Source: DATIRA01 sp964553405
Lineage (GTDB): Bacteria > Pseudomonadota > Gammaproteobacteria > Steroidobacterales > Steroidobacteraceae
DNA length: 10,440 bases
Direction of reading: 5' to 3'
Assembly: GCA_964553405.1 (NCBI GenBank)
Contig: CAZKLS010000098.1
Span: 1 to 10,440, forward strand
Below the pieces are notes generated by a model. It had not been told where the DNA came from. It ran no database searches and saw nothing but the letters and a program-made list of their open reading frames with translations. The number at the start of each line of letters is the position of its first letter. Within the stretch, counting starts at the first letter, position 1. Shown here piece after piece: positions 1-6,944 of this stretch. The translations under genes and the position numbers were made by a program.

Positions 1-957
1 CAGGCACTCGGCATCGAGGTCGCGGCGGTGAAGTCCGTTTCCGAGGCGCCGGTCGCGGCGTTGCCGGCGATCGTGCACCTGCCCGGCGATACCACGGCGG
101 CCGTGGTCGTGCCCTTCGGCGCTACGGTGGTCCGCCTGCTCGTGCAGGACGGCCAGGTGGTGCAGGCCGGGACGCCGCTGCTGCAGCTGCGTAGCCGGCA
201 CTACCTCGAGGCTGCCGCGGAGCGCGAGTCCTCAGCCGCGAAGATCCGTGCCCTCGAGGCGCAGATGGAACGCGAGCGGGCGCTGGTTGCCGAGGGCATC
301 TCGCCTGCCCGGCGCCTGCAGGAGGCCGAGGCCCAGCTGCGCTCGGCCAGGGCCCTGCAGTCGAGCCTCAGCGCGCTTTTCTCCTCGACCCGGGCCGTGG
401 CGGGAGCGCCTGGCGAGTACCTGCTGCTGGCACCGAAGGAAGGTATCGTCGTCGAGTCCGGACTGATGCCGGGCGACCGGGCGGAGGAGGATGGCGTCGC
501 CTTCTTCATCGTCGGGGGTGAGAAGGTGTGGGTCGAGGCCCAGCTGCCCGAGCGGCTGATCGAGCGGATCACGGTGGGTGCCCGGGCGGAAGCCGGAACG
601 CCCCCCCGCACGGGCAAAGTACTCAGTGTCGGTCGCAGCGTCGACTCCGGCACGCGCAGCGCGCTGCTGCGGGCGGAACTCCCGGCCGGCCCGGGATTGC
701 GGCCCGGCCAGGCCGTCGAGCTCGTGGTATTCACGGCCGTACCTGCCGGGACCGTGCTGGTCGACTCCAGTGCCGTGACGCGGCTGGCCGGTCGGGACGT
801 CGTCTTCCTGGCGCGGGAGGGCGGATTTCTCCCGGTAGAGGTCGAGACCGGGCTCAGGACCGCCACCGGTCTGGCGGTTCGGGGCGAAGGTCTCGCCGGC
901 GGCAGCGTGGCCGCCGCCGGAGTGAGTGCCCTGAAGGCGATGGCGCAGGGAGAATGA
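1..957 (+). CDS. RND efflux periplasmic adaptor subunit (membrane fusion protein), 5'-partial
   Basis: The frame is open from base 1 and ends at TGA 955-957. The residues before the first possible start (GTG at 28) read as normal adaptor sequence (ALGIEVAAV), so the true start and signal peptide lie upstream of the window. Seen: a biotinyl/lipoyl-like half-motif (PFGATVVRLLVQDGQVVQAG) around codons 38-57, then an Ala/Glu/Arg-rich alpha-hairpin over about codons 65-135. The returning lipoyl half (LLLAPKEGIVVESGLMPGD) follows, then a beta-barrel segment ending in LRPGQAVELVVF and a membrane-proximal domain. This order is that of CzcB/CusB-like adaptors, which bridge the inner-membrane pump and outer-membrane channel in the periplasm. 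Only 3 nt separate its stop from the pump's GTG, so the two genes are co-transcribed. No His/Met-rich metal-binding extension is visible in the part present; one could lie in the missing N-terminus. Confidence 0.9.
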   Translation, partial: QALGIEVAAVKSVSEAPVAALPAIVHLPGDTTAAVVVPFGATVVRLLVQDGQVVQAGTPLLQLRSRHYLEAAAERESSAAKIRALEAQMERERALVAEGISPARRLQEAEAQLRSARALQSSLSALFSSTRAVAGAPGEYLLLAPKEGIVVESGLMPGDRAEEDGVAFFIVGGEKVWVEAQLPERLIERITVGARAEAGTPPRTGKVLSVGRSVDSGTRSALLRAELPAGPGLRPGQAVELVVFTAVPAGTVLVDSSAVTRLAGRDVVFLAREGGFLPVEVETGLRTATGLAVRGEGLAGGSVAAAGVSALKAMAQGE

Positions 958-960
958 GGG

Positions 961-3900
961 GTGCTCGGGCGCGCGGTCGAGTTCGCACTGTCGCAACGGC
1001 TGCTGGTCCTGTTGTTCGTGGTGCTGATCGCCGTCGGCGGCTTGCGGGCCTATCGCGCGCTGCCAATCGACGCTTTCCCCGACATCTCACCCACCCAGGT
1101 GAAGCTGATCCTGAAGGCGCCGGGCATGACGCCGGAGGAAGTCGAGACCCGTGTGATCGTGCCACTCGAGTACGAACTGCTCGGCATACCCCGTCAGACG
1201 GTGTTGCGGTCTGCGGCCAAGTACGCGATCGCGGACATAACGATCGACTTCGAGGAAGGCACCGACATCTACTGGGCGCGCCAGCAGGTCGCGGAGCGAT
1301 TCGCCAACGCCGCAGGCGAAATCCCCGGCGGCGTCACCGGCGGGCTGGCGCCGATCGCGACCCCGCTCTCCGACGTCTTCATGTTCACGATCGAGGGTGG
1401 CGATCTCACGCTGGATGAGCGCCGGACGCTGCTCGACTGGGTGATCCGTCCAGCGCTCAGGACCCTGCCGGGCGTGGCCGACGTCAACGCGCTCGGCGGA
1501 CTGGTGCGCACCTTCGAGGTCGTGCCGGACCGCGCCGCGATGGCGGTCGCAGGGATCACGCTCGCGGATCTTGCCGATGCGATCGAGCGCAACAACGGCA
1601 ACGACGGCGCGGGCCGCCTCGAGATGGGCGAGGAGGCGCTGGTCGTGCGGGCGGTCGGCGCGGTGCGTGGTCTCGATGACCTCGCCGCGACGGTGGTCAG
1701 CGAGTCCTCCGGTGGCGTCGTGCGCGTCGCGGATCTCGCGGAGGTGCGCCTGGGGACGATCACGCGCTATGGAGCGGTGACCAGGGACGGTGAGGGCGAA
1801 GCGGTCGAAGGTCTGGTGGTCGGCCTGCGGGGTGCGGACTCGAGCCAGGTCGTCGGGCGGGTCAAGGAGAAGCTGGCCGAGCTCGAGCCGGGTTTCCCGC
1901 CCGGCGTCAGGCTCGACGTGTTCTACGATCGCAGTGACCTGGTGCAGCGCGCGGTCGGCACCGTGTCGCGCGCGCTGGTCGAGGCCGCGGTCCTCGTGCT
2001 GATCCTGCTGCTGGTGTTCCTCGGCGAGATCCGTGCCGCGTTCGTGGTCGCGCTGACGCTGCCGCTTTCGGCGCTGATCACTTTCATGCTGATGCGGGCC
2101 ACCGGGGTGTCGGCCAACCTGATGAGCCTCGGCGGGCTGGCGATCGCCATCGGCATGCTGGTGGACGCGTCCGTCGTGGTGGTCGAGAACACGGTCAGCC
2201 GGCTGCAGAACGGACACGGCGACAGGGTCCCCCGCCTGCACGTGGTGTACCGGGCGGTCGCGGAAGTGGCCCGGCCGGTCACCTCGGGCATCCTGATCAT
2301 CTGCCTGGTGTTCCTCCCGCTGCTGACGCTGCAGGGACTCGAGGGGAAGCTGTTCGCGCCGGTGGCGCTGACGATCATTTACGCGCTGAGCGCGTCACTG
2401 CTGCTCGCGATCACCGTGATCCCGGTCATTGCCTCGTTCGTCCTCAAGAGCGGCGCGCACGGCGAGCCCTGGCTGATGCGCAAGGTCATGCCGGCCTATG
2501 GCAGGGCGCTCGACCTAGCGCTCGCGCACCCGCGTGCGGTAGTCATCGCCGCGGTGGCTGCAATCGGACTGGCCATGGCCGCCTACGTCGCGACCGGCAA
2601 GACTTTCATGCCGACCATGGACGAGGGTGCGGTGCTGCTGCAGACCGAGAAGTTGCCGTCGATCAACCTCGAGCAGAGCGTCGCCTCGGACCTGCGGCTT
2701 GAGCGGGCGCTGCTCGAGGAGGTGCCGGAAGTCCGGCACGCGATCGCCCGCCTCGGCTCGGACGAATTGGGCTTCGACCCGATGGGACTCAACCAGACCG
2801 ACATGTTCCTGGTGCTGGAGCCGAAGGAGGAATGGCAGGTTCCGGACAAGGATGCGCTGATCGAGCGAATACGCGGCGTGTTGGAGCGTTTCCCGGGTCT
2901 CGAGTATGCGTTCACGCAACCCATCGAGATGAGAGTGTCGGAAATGCTGACGGGCGCCCGCGGTGACCTGGCCGTGAAGATCTTCGGACCCGACCTCGAC
3001 ACGCTCGGCGAGCTGGCGGGCAGGGTCGAGGGCATTCTCGCCGGGATCGATGGCGCGGAGGACGTCTACACGCTGACGAACTCGGGCGTGCAGTACCTCG
3101 AGCTCGAAATCGACCGTCTGGCCGCCGGCCGGGCCGGATTCGATGTCGCGGCGCTGCAGACCGAGCTCAGGGCGCAGGTCGAGGGCCTGCCGGTCGGCAC
3201 CGTGCTCGAAGACGGTCGCCGCATCGCGATCGTGCTGCGCGGTGAGGAACGCCTGCGCGCGCTGCCGGAGCGCTTCGCCGATCTGCGCCTCGCGGCACCG
3301 GCCGGCGGGACCGTCCGGGTGGCCGACGTCGCCAGGCCTCACCTGACCGAGGGGCCGGTCAAGGTGGACCGGGAAAACGCCTCGCGCTTCTCGCTGGTAC
3401 AGGCCAACGTCGGCGGTCGGGACCTCGTGGGCTACGTCGCCGAGGCCCAGGCACGGGTGTCCGAAGCCGTGCAGCTCCCGCCAGGGTACCGGATCGCCTG
3501 GGGCGGGCAGTTCGAGAACCAGCAGCGCGCGGCTGCACGACTCGCGCTGGTGGTGCCGCTCGCGCTCGGGTTGATCTTCCTGGTGCTCTTCAGCACCTTC
3601 GGCAGCCTGCGCCAGGCGCTGCTGGTACTGGCGAACGTCCCGTTCGCGCTGGTCGGAGGGATCCTGAGCCTGTTCGTCACCCGGGAATACCTGTCGGTGC
3701 CGGCGTCCGTCGGCTTCATAGCGCTGCTGGGCATCGCCGTGCTCAACGCCCTCGTGATGGTCAGCCACTTCAACCAGCTGTCCGAGAGCGGCATGCCGAT
3801 CGACCAGGTCGTCAGGGAAGGCGCACGACGCAGGCTGCGACCCGTGCTGATGACGGCCAGCATCACCGCACTCGGCCTCGTGCCGCTGCTGTTCGCAAGC

Positions 3901-4044
3901 GGACCGGGCTCGGAGATACAGCGTCCGCTGGCAATCGTCGTCATCGGTGGCCTGGTCAGCTCGACCGTGCTGACGCTGCTGATGCTGCCGCTGATGTATC
4001 AGCGCTTCGGCGTCGAGCGTCCCGGCAGCGGAGCTGTGGCATGA
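961..4044 (+). CDS. HME-type heavy-metal efflux RND permease (CzcA/CusA family)
   Basis: This 1027-residue inner-membrane proton/metal antiporter has the full family length. It starts at GTG 961 with AGGGAG (947-952) 8 nt upstream, and the N-terminus (LGRAVEFALSQRLLVLLF) matches the usual RND start. Seen: TM1 at about residues 10-28, a first periplasmic porter domain, TM2-6 at about 335-490, TM7 at about 525-545, a second porter domain, and TM8-12 at about 859-1015. The TM4 motif is AIGMLVDASVVVVEN. D402 is the expected proton-relay aspartate and E409 the conserved glutamate; the DFG found in CzcA is AIG here, as in CusA. By alignment from memory, CusA copper ligands M573, M623 and M672 correspond to Q561, Q612 and E661. 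I therefore infer a substrate other than Cu(I)/Ag(I), perhaps a divalent cation. It shares an operon with adaptor, DUF3240 and channel genes, and its TGA overlaps the next ATG. The family call is near certain; the substrate is not. Confidence 0.95.
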   Translation: MLGRAVEFALSQRLLVLLFVVLIAVGGLRAYRALPIDAFPDISPTQVKLILKAPGMTPEEVETRVIVPLEYELLGIPRQTVLRSAAKYAIADITIDFEEGTDIYWARQQVAERFANAAGEIPGGVTGGLAPIATPLSDVFMFTIEGGDLTLDERRTLLDWVIRPALRTLPGVADVNALGGLVRTFEVVPDRAAMAVAGITLADLADAIERNNGNDGAGRLEMGEEALVVRAVGAVRGLDDLAATVVSESSGGVVRVADLAEVRLGTITRYGAVTRDGEGEAVEGLVVGLRGADSSQVVGRVKEKLAELEPGFPPGVRLDVFYDRSDLVQRAVGTVSRALVEAAVLVLILLLVFLGEIRAAFVVALTLPLSALITFMLMRATGVSANLMSLGGLAIAIGMLVDASVVVVENTVSRLQNGHGDRVPRLHVVYRAVAEVARPVTSGILIICLVFLPLLTLQGLEGKLFAPVALTIIYALSASLLLAITVIPVIASFVLKSGAHGEPWLMRKVMPAYGRALDLALAHPRAVVIAAVAAIGLAMAAYVATGKTFMPTMDEGAVLLQTEKLPSINLEQSVASDLRLERALLEEVPEVRHAIARLGSDELGFDPMGLNQTDMFLVLEPKEEWQVPDKDALIERIRGVLERFPGLEYAFTQPIEMRVSEMLTGARGDLAVKIFGPDLDTLGELAGRVEGILAGIDGAEDVYTLTNSGVQYLELEIDRLAAGRAGFDVAALQTELRAQVEGLPVGTVLEDGRRIAIVLRGEERLRALPERFADLRLAAPAGGTVRVADVARPHLTEGPVKVDRENASRFSLVQANVGGRDLVGYVAEAQARVSEAVQLPPGYRIAWGGQFENQQRAAARLALVVPLALGLIFLVLFSTFGSLRQALLVLANVPFALVGGILSLFVTREYLSVPASVGFIALLGIAVLNALVMVSHFNQLSESGMPIDQVVREGARRRLRPVLMTASITALGLVPLLFASGPGSEIQRPLAIVVIGGLVSSTVLTLLMLPLMYQRFGVERPGSGAVA

Positions 4045-4352
4045 CGGCTCAGCGCTGCAAGCTGACCGTGGCCTTTCCGCCGGACCTGGAGGACGAGCTG
4101 GTCGAGGCGCTGCTGGCCATGCCGCAGCAGGTCGGTGGATTCACGGTCATCCCGGCGGAAGGGCACGGTCAGGGCTTCGAGCGGGCCTCGACACGCGAGA
4201 AGGTCCGTGGACGCGTCGCGCGGCGGCTGCTGGTCGTGATCCTCGATGCCGGGAATGTGCCGCAGGTGCTCGAGCGCCTGCGCCAGTCCGCGAGCAATCC
4301 AGCGGTCGCCTACTGGGTGGAACCGGTCTCCGACTTCGGGAGACTGGCATGA
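4041..4352 (+). CDS. DUF3240 family protein (small PII/CutA-like fold, efflux-operon partner)
   Basis: This 103-residue soluble protein has no signal peptide or membrane segment. It resembles the DUF3240 family in its N-terminal strand (CKLTVAFPPDLEDELVEALL), central segment (GFTVIPAEGHGQGFERASTR, residues 34-53), basic stretch (EKVRGRVARR) and C-terminal YWVEPV. As I recall, this family is found next to Czc/Cus-type RND genes and is predicted to have a PII/CutA-like ferredoxin fold; its biochemical role is unknown to me. Residues about 41-58, with H42 and several Arg/Lys, look like a flexible loop that could bind a ligand or contact the pump; that is inference. The start is fixed by an ATGA overlap with the pump stop (GGAG at 4030-4033, 7 nt upstream), and the stop overlaps the channel gene start in the same way. 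The gene is thus locked into the operon at both ends. Confidence 0.85.
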   Translation: MTAQRCKLTVAFPPDLEDELVEALLAMPQQVGGFTVIPAEGHGQGFERASTREKVRGRVARRLLVVILDAGNVPQVLERLRQSASNPAVAYWVEPVSDFGRLA

Positions 4353-5611
4353 GGGTCGGCGTCGGTCTGGTTGCCCTGTTGCTGCTGGCCGCAGCCTGTC
4401 CCGGCCGTGCCGAGCATGCCGCGCCGCTGCCGGATGAGAACGCTGCCCGCAGCGCGATCGACGAGCGCCCGGCCGTGCGACAGGCGCTCGCAATGCAGGG
4501 CGCCGCAGAGGCACGCGCGCAGGCACTGCGGGTCGGGCCGCATGAGTTCGCGCTGGGCGGCGTCTGGCAGGAGCGCGACGTGGACGGTGCGGGCAGCTAC
4601 GACGAATGGGAGGCCAGCCTGACGCGCGGCGTACGCTGGCCGGGCAAGGCGCGCCTCGACCGCAGTCTCGGCGACGTCGACCGCGAGAGCGCGGAGAATG
4701 CGCTCGCCGATGCCCGCCATGCCGAGGCGAGGACGCTGCTGTCGGACTGGTTCGACTGGCTGCGGGCCGAGACGGTCGCGCGCCATGACCGGGAGCTCGC
4801 GGACATGCTTGCGCGGGTCGCGGACGCGGTTCGCGCTCAGGCGGAGCGCGGTGAGGCCGCAGCGATGCAGCTCGAGCTCGCCGCTGCGGAATCCGAACGC
4901 ACCGCCGGCGCTGCGGGCCGCAGCGCGATCGTCGCGAGACAGGCGCGACGGAACCTGGCGATCGCCTACCCGGCCCTGGTCCTTCCCGGGCAGGCCCCGC
5001 ACGCGCCCGCTCCGGCGGCGCCGGAGCGCCCCTGGCAGGACTGGGTGCCGCTGATCCTGGAGCGCAGCCACGAACTGCGGCTTGCGGAACTGGCCGAGCA
5101 GCATGCGCGGCTCAGGGCCGAACGCCTCTCGACCGAGCGTTGGCCCGACCCGACGCTGGGCGTCCGGGTGCTCGATGAGCGAGGCGGCGCCGAGGAGGCG
5201 ATCGGCGTCGTGCTGCAGATGCCGTTGCCGGGCCGATATCGCTCGGCGCTCGCGGCGGAGGGGCGGCGTGAAGCCGAGGCGGCCGCCGCCGAGCTCGATC
5301 TGGCCCGGCGCGAGATCCGGGCTGCGGCGGAGATGGACGTGGAGGAGGCCCGAGGCGCGTTGGCGGCCTGGGGACCGATGGAGAAGGCCGCCGAGTATGC
5401 CGCGCAACACCTGCGCCGCGCCGAGCGTGCCTATGCGCTCGGTGAGACCGGCCTGACGGAGCTGTTGCTGTCGGTCGTGACGTCGCTGAACACGATCCAC
5501 GACGAGCGCATGGCGCGGCTCGGTGCGCACGAGTCGATTGCGCGGCTGCGCATCGATGCCCACGAGCTCTGGGCGCCGGGCGGCGATGATCACGACCACG
5601 AGGGTCCCTGA
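4349..5611 (+). CDS. TolC/CzcC-family outer membrane efflux channel
   Basis: This 420-residue protein has about the length of CzcC. The N-terminus carries a signal peptide: a hydrophobic core (VGLVALLLLAAA) with probable cleavage after A21 (PGRA|EH). C17 in LAAAC could instead be a weak lipobox cysteine. The two homologous halves of the TolC fold are visible. Strand-to-helix turns RWPGK (96-100) and MPLPGR (291-296) each precede a long Ala/Glu/Arg helix, and the helices form the periplasmic tunnel. A linker rich in Pro and Ala (about 212-228) separates the halves. The last residues (GGDDHDHEGP, 411-420) form an acidic His-containing tail that may bind metal in the periplasm; this is inference. 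The start ATG overlaps the DUF3240 stop, with GGGAGA at 4338-4343 as ribosome binding site. As last gene of the operon it supplies the exit duct of the tripartite pump. Confidence 0.92.
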   Translation: MRVGVGLVALLLLAAACPGRAEHAAPLPDENAARSAIDERPAVRQALAMQGAAEARAQALRVGPHEFALGGVWQERDVDGAGSYDEWEASLTRGVRWPGKARLDRSLGDVDRESAENALADARHAEARTLLSDWFDWLRAETVARHDRELADMLARVADAVRAQAERGEAAAMQLELAAAESERTAGAAGRSAIVARQARRNLAIAYPALVLPGQAPHAPAPAAPERPWQDWVPLILERSHELRLAELAEQHARLRAERLSTERWPDPTLGVRVLDERGGAEEAIGVVLQMPLPGRYRSALAAEGRREAEAAAAELDLARREIRAAAEMDVEEARGALAAWGPMEKAAEYAAQHLRRAERAYALGETGLTELLLSVVTSLNTIHDERMARLGAHESIARLRIDAHELWAPGGDDHDHEGP

Positions 5612-5615
5612 GCGG

Positions 5616-5655
5616 CAGTCGCGCCGTGGCGGAAATCGCCGTGCTTCGGCGACTG
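5616..5655 (+). terminator. Possible stem-loop after the efflux operon
   Basis: Just downstream of the channel gene, CAGTCGC (5616-5622) can pair with GCGACTG (5649-5655). Within it, TCGCCG (5636-5641) pairs perfectly with CGGCGA (5647-5652) across a 5-nt loop. The two pairings share bases and are alternatives. No T-run follows, so this is not a classical intrinsic terminator. It could be a weak terminator or a 3'-end stabiliser. Confidence 0.3.
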
Positions 5656-5737
5656 CGTATGCGTCTGCCGCAAGGGTCGGCGATGATTACCCGGCCGGTC
5701 CATCGACTGGCCGCTGAACGCATCGAGGAGAGACGCC

Positions 5738-6301
5738 ATGGAATCGAGGTCCCGACATTCCCGTAGCAGGTCCGAACGCCAGCTCGCGGGGCTCGGCACC
5801 CGCCTGTCCGCTGCGCTCGCCGGGCTGGTCTGCACGACGGCCGCCGTCGCGGCCGAGCCGCCGCTGATGTCCGGCGACTGGGGGGTCCAGGCCTGCGCGG
5901 CCTGGAACGCCGATCCGGTGCTGACCGGCGACCTGGTCGAGAGCGGCTGGATCAAGAACGACAAGGGACGCGGCTACAAGATCATGCAGGTGTACCGCGA
6001 GGACTGCGACGGCAAGCCGACGGTCGAGTTGCGGGTGTCGCTCGAGGACGGCAAGGCGCGATGCGTGTACGGCGGACCGGTGCAGGCCGAGCCACTCGAT
6101 GGCGGCGCCGACTACGTGATGCACGCGACGACGAAGCACTGGCGCGAAATGGGCGCGGGTGAATACGGCCCGATGAAGGGCATGATGTTCGGGCGACTCT
6201 CGTTCAGCGGCCCCTACGGCGAGGCCATGGGCAACATGGGGCCGTTCACGAACTTCCTGCTGCTGGTCGGCAAGGTGCCTGGCGGCGACGCCTGCCCGTA
6301 G
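5738..6301 (+). CDS. Secreted SCP2 sterol-binding-like protein
   Basis: This 187-residue protein has a long basic N-region (ESRSRHSRSRSER), a hydrophobic core (LSAALAGLVCTTAAVAA) and probable signal cleavage after A39 (AVAA|EPP), so a mature periplasmic protein of about 148 residues is expected. The rest resembles small bacterial proteins annotated as SCP-2 sterol transfer family: CAAWNADPVL, WIKNDKGRGYKIMQVYREDC, ADYVMHATTKHWREMGAGEY, GPMKGMMFGRLSFSG and NMGPFTNFLLLVGKVP. The last segments match the SCP2 hydrophobic-pocket end. C53, C90, C109 and C186 lie in the mature part and could form two disulfides. The start is supported by GAGGAGA (5725-5731) with good spacing. It is separated from the efflux operon by 126 bp and converges on the next gene. 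SCP2 domains bind sterols or other lipids; the ligand here is unknown. The family assignment is from remembered similarity. Confidence 0.75.
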   Translation: MESRSRHSRSRSERQLAGLGTRLSAALAGLVCTTAAVAAEPPLMSGDWGVQACAAWNADPVLTGDLVESGWIKNDKGRGYKIMQVYREDCDGKPTVELRVSLEDGKARCVYGGPVQAEPLDGGADYVMHATTKHWREMGAGEYGPMKGMMFGRLSFSGPYGEAMGNMGPFTNFLLLVGKVPGGDACP

Positions 6302-6308
6302 GCGTCGC
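6285..6308. terminator. Convergent-gene inverted repeat (possible bidirectional terminator)
   Basis: GCGACGCC (6285-6292) and GGCGTCGC (6301-6308) form a perfect 8-bp, GC-rich stem with an 8-nt loop. The structure overlaps the TAG stop (6299-6301) of the SCP2-like gene and ends 6 bp before the stop of the convergent gene. There is no T-run on either strand, so termination is inferred from position and stem strength only. Confidence 0.45.
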
Positions 6309-6314
6309 GGCGCT

Positions 6315-6875
6315 TCAGCCGGGCCGGCCGCGCACCTCGACCGGCAGTTCCGCGATCTGCTGGTAGCGTCGCTGGCGGCGGTAGATCGGCCACCAGTCGT
6401 ACAGGAAGATCTGCACCGGGCGCCACAGCGCGACCCAGCCGATGATCTGCAGGCCCTCCGAGAGCAACTCGTTGTCCTGGACGAACCGGCGCAGCCACAG
6501 ACAGGTGAACAGGAATCCGAGGCCGATCGCCAGGCTGGCGAGTCCGCGCCGGATCAGACGCCGAAGCTCGAGTCGTGCCTGCCCGGCCCGGTACTCGAAG
6601 TAACGCCGAAGCGCGCCGGGCAGGCTCTGTGCTTCGCCGGAGCCTGCCTCGGTGTCGGCCAGATGGATCACGATCCGCGGTTTCCGCTCCGGTCCAAGAT
6701 CCCGGAAACCCTCGACCACGTACTGCTCGACGGTGGGGTCGAGGTCCTTCTGCCGGAACGGCGCCGGATCGAGCCTGTGGAAGAGCCCGCGCAGCTCGCC
6801 CGGACGCAGTTCGATCAGCCAGTGTCCGTTCTCGTGACGGTATCCTGATCGATCGCGCGGACTGCCGGGGCGCAT
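6315..6875 (-). CDS. Uncharacterised protein with two membrane segments
   Basis: I do not recognise a named family with a known role. The 186-residue protein has a soluble N-terminal part (about 1-105) with HWLIELRPGELRGLFHRLDP, APFRQKDLDPTVEQYVVE and KPRIVIHL, which looks conserved in style (LDP-x-PF-x-x-KDLD). Two hydrophobic helices follow, at about 110-128 (GLASLAIGLGFLFTCLWL) and 139-159 (SEGLQIIGWVALWRPVQIFLY). The tail is basic and aromatic (DWWPIYRRQRRYQQI). With basic residues on either side of the pair, a helical hairpin with both ends cytoplasmic is plausible. The only good start is ATG 6875-6873, with no Shine-Dalgarno upstream; a TATACT box lies 6 bp upstream, so the message may be leaderless. 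It is divergent from the XdhC gene and convergent with the SCP2-like gene, so the context gives little about its job. Confidence 0.7.
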   Translation of the reverse strand: MRPGSPRDRSGYRHENGHWLIELRPGELRGLFHRLDPAPFRQKDLDPTVEQYVVEGFRDLGPERKPRIVIHLADTEAGSGEAQSLPGALRRYFEYRAGQARLELRRLIRRGLASLAIGLGFLFTCLWLRRFVQDNELLSEGLQIIGWVALWRPVQIFLYDWWPIYRRQRRYQQIAELPVEVRGRPG

Positions 6876-6881
6876 GGCCGC

Positions 6882-6889
6882 AGTATAGT
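6882..6889. promoter_or_regulatory. Overlapping divergent -10-like boxes
   Basis: The 8-bp AGTATAGT reads as TATACT on the minus strand (6887-6882) and TATAGT on the plus strand (6884-6889), each one base from the TATAAT consensus, in otherwise very GC-rich DNA between two divergent genes. No good -35 is visible for either. On the minus strand the predicted +1 falls at 6875, the A of the ATG of the membrane-protein gene. On the plus strand it gives a leader of about 50 nt before the XdhC gene. Confidence 0.35.
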
Positions 6890-6944
6890 GTCAGCCGGCG
6901 CAACCCCGGGTGGCGGGGCTGCGGATCCGAGCGGAGCAGAGCAG

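Noticed and set aside
28..30. GTG as start of the adaptor protein
   Set aside because: The frame is open to base 1 with family-like residues, and no signal peptide follows the GTG; the true start is upstream of the window.
1087..2241. A 384-residue minus-strand open frame opposite the RND gene
   Set aside because: Rich in His, Asp, Arg and Gln as expected from reading a high-GC gene antisense; no motif. The same holds for the 417-residue frame at 2515-3768.
4310..5599. A 429-residue minus-strand open frame opposite the TolC-like gene
   Set aside because: It mirrors the coding frame of a clear TolC-family gene, has a shadow-like Arg/Gly/Gln-rich composition and no recognisable motif.
5612..5737. 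A promoter for the SCP2-like gene in the 126-bp gap (for example GATTAC at 5685-5690)
   Set aside because: The -10 match is only 3 of 6 and no -35 is found at a suitable distance.
6888..6890. GTG as start of the XdhC protein
   Set aside because: It adds 19 Gly/Ala/Ser-rich residues without family similarity, lacks a ribosome site and sits in a -10-like box; ATG 6945 has GCGGAG at good spacing.
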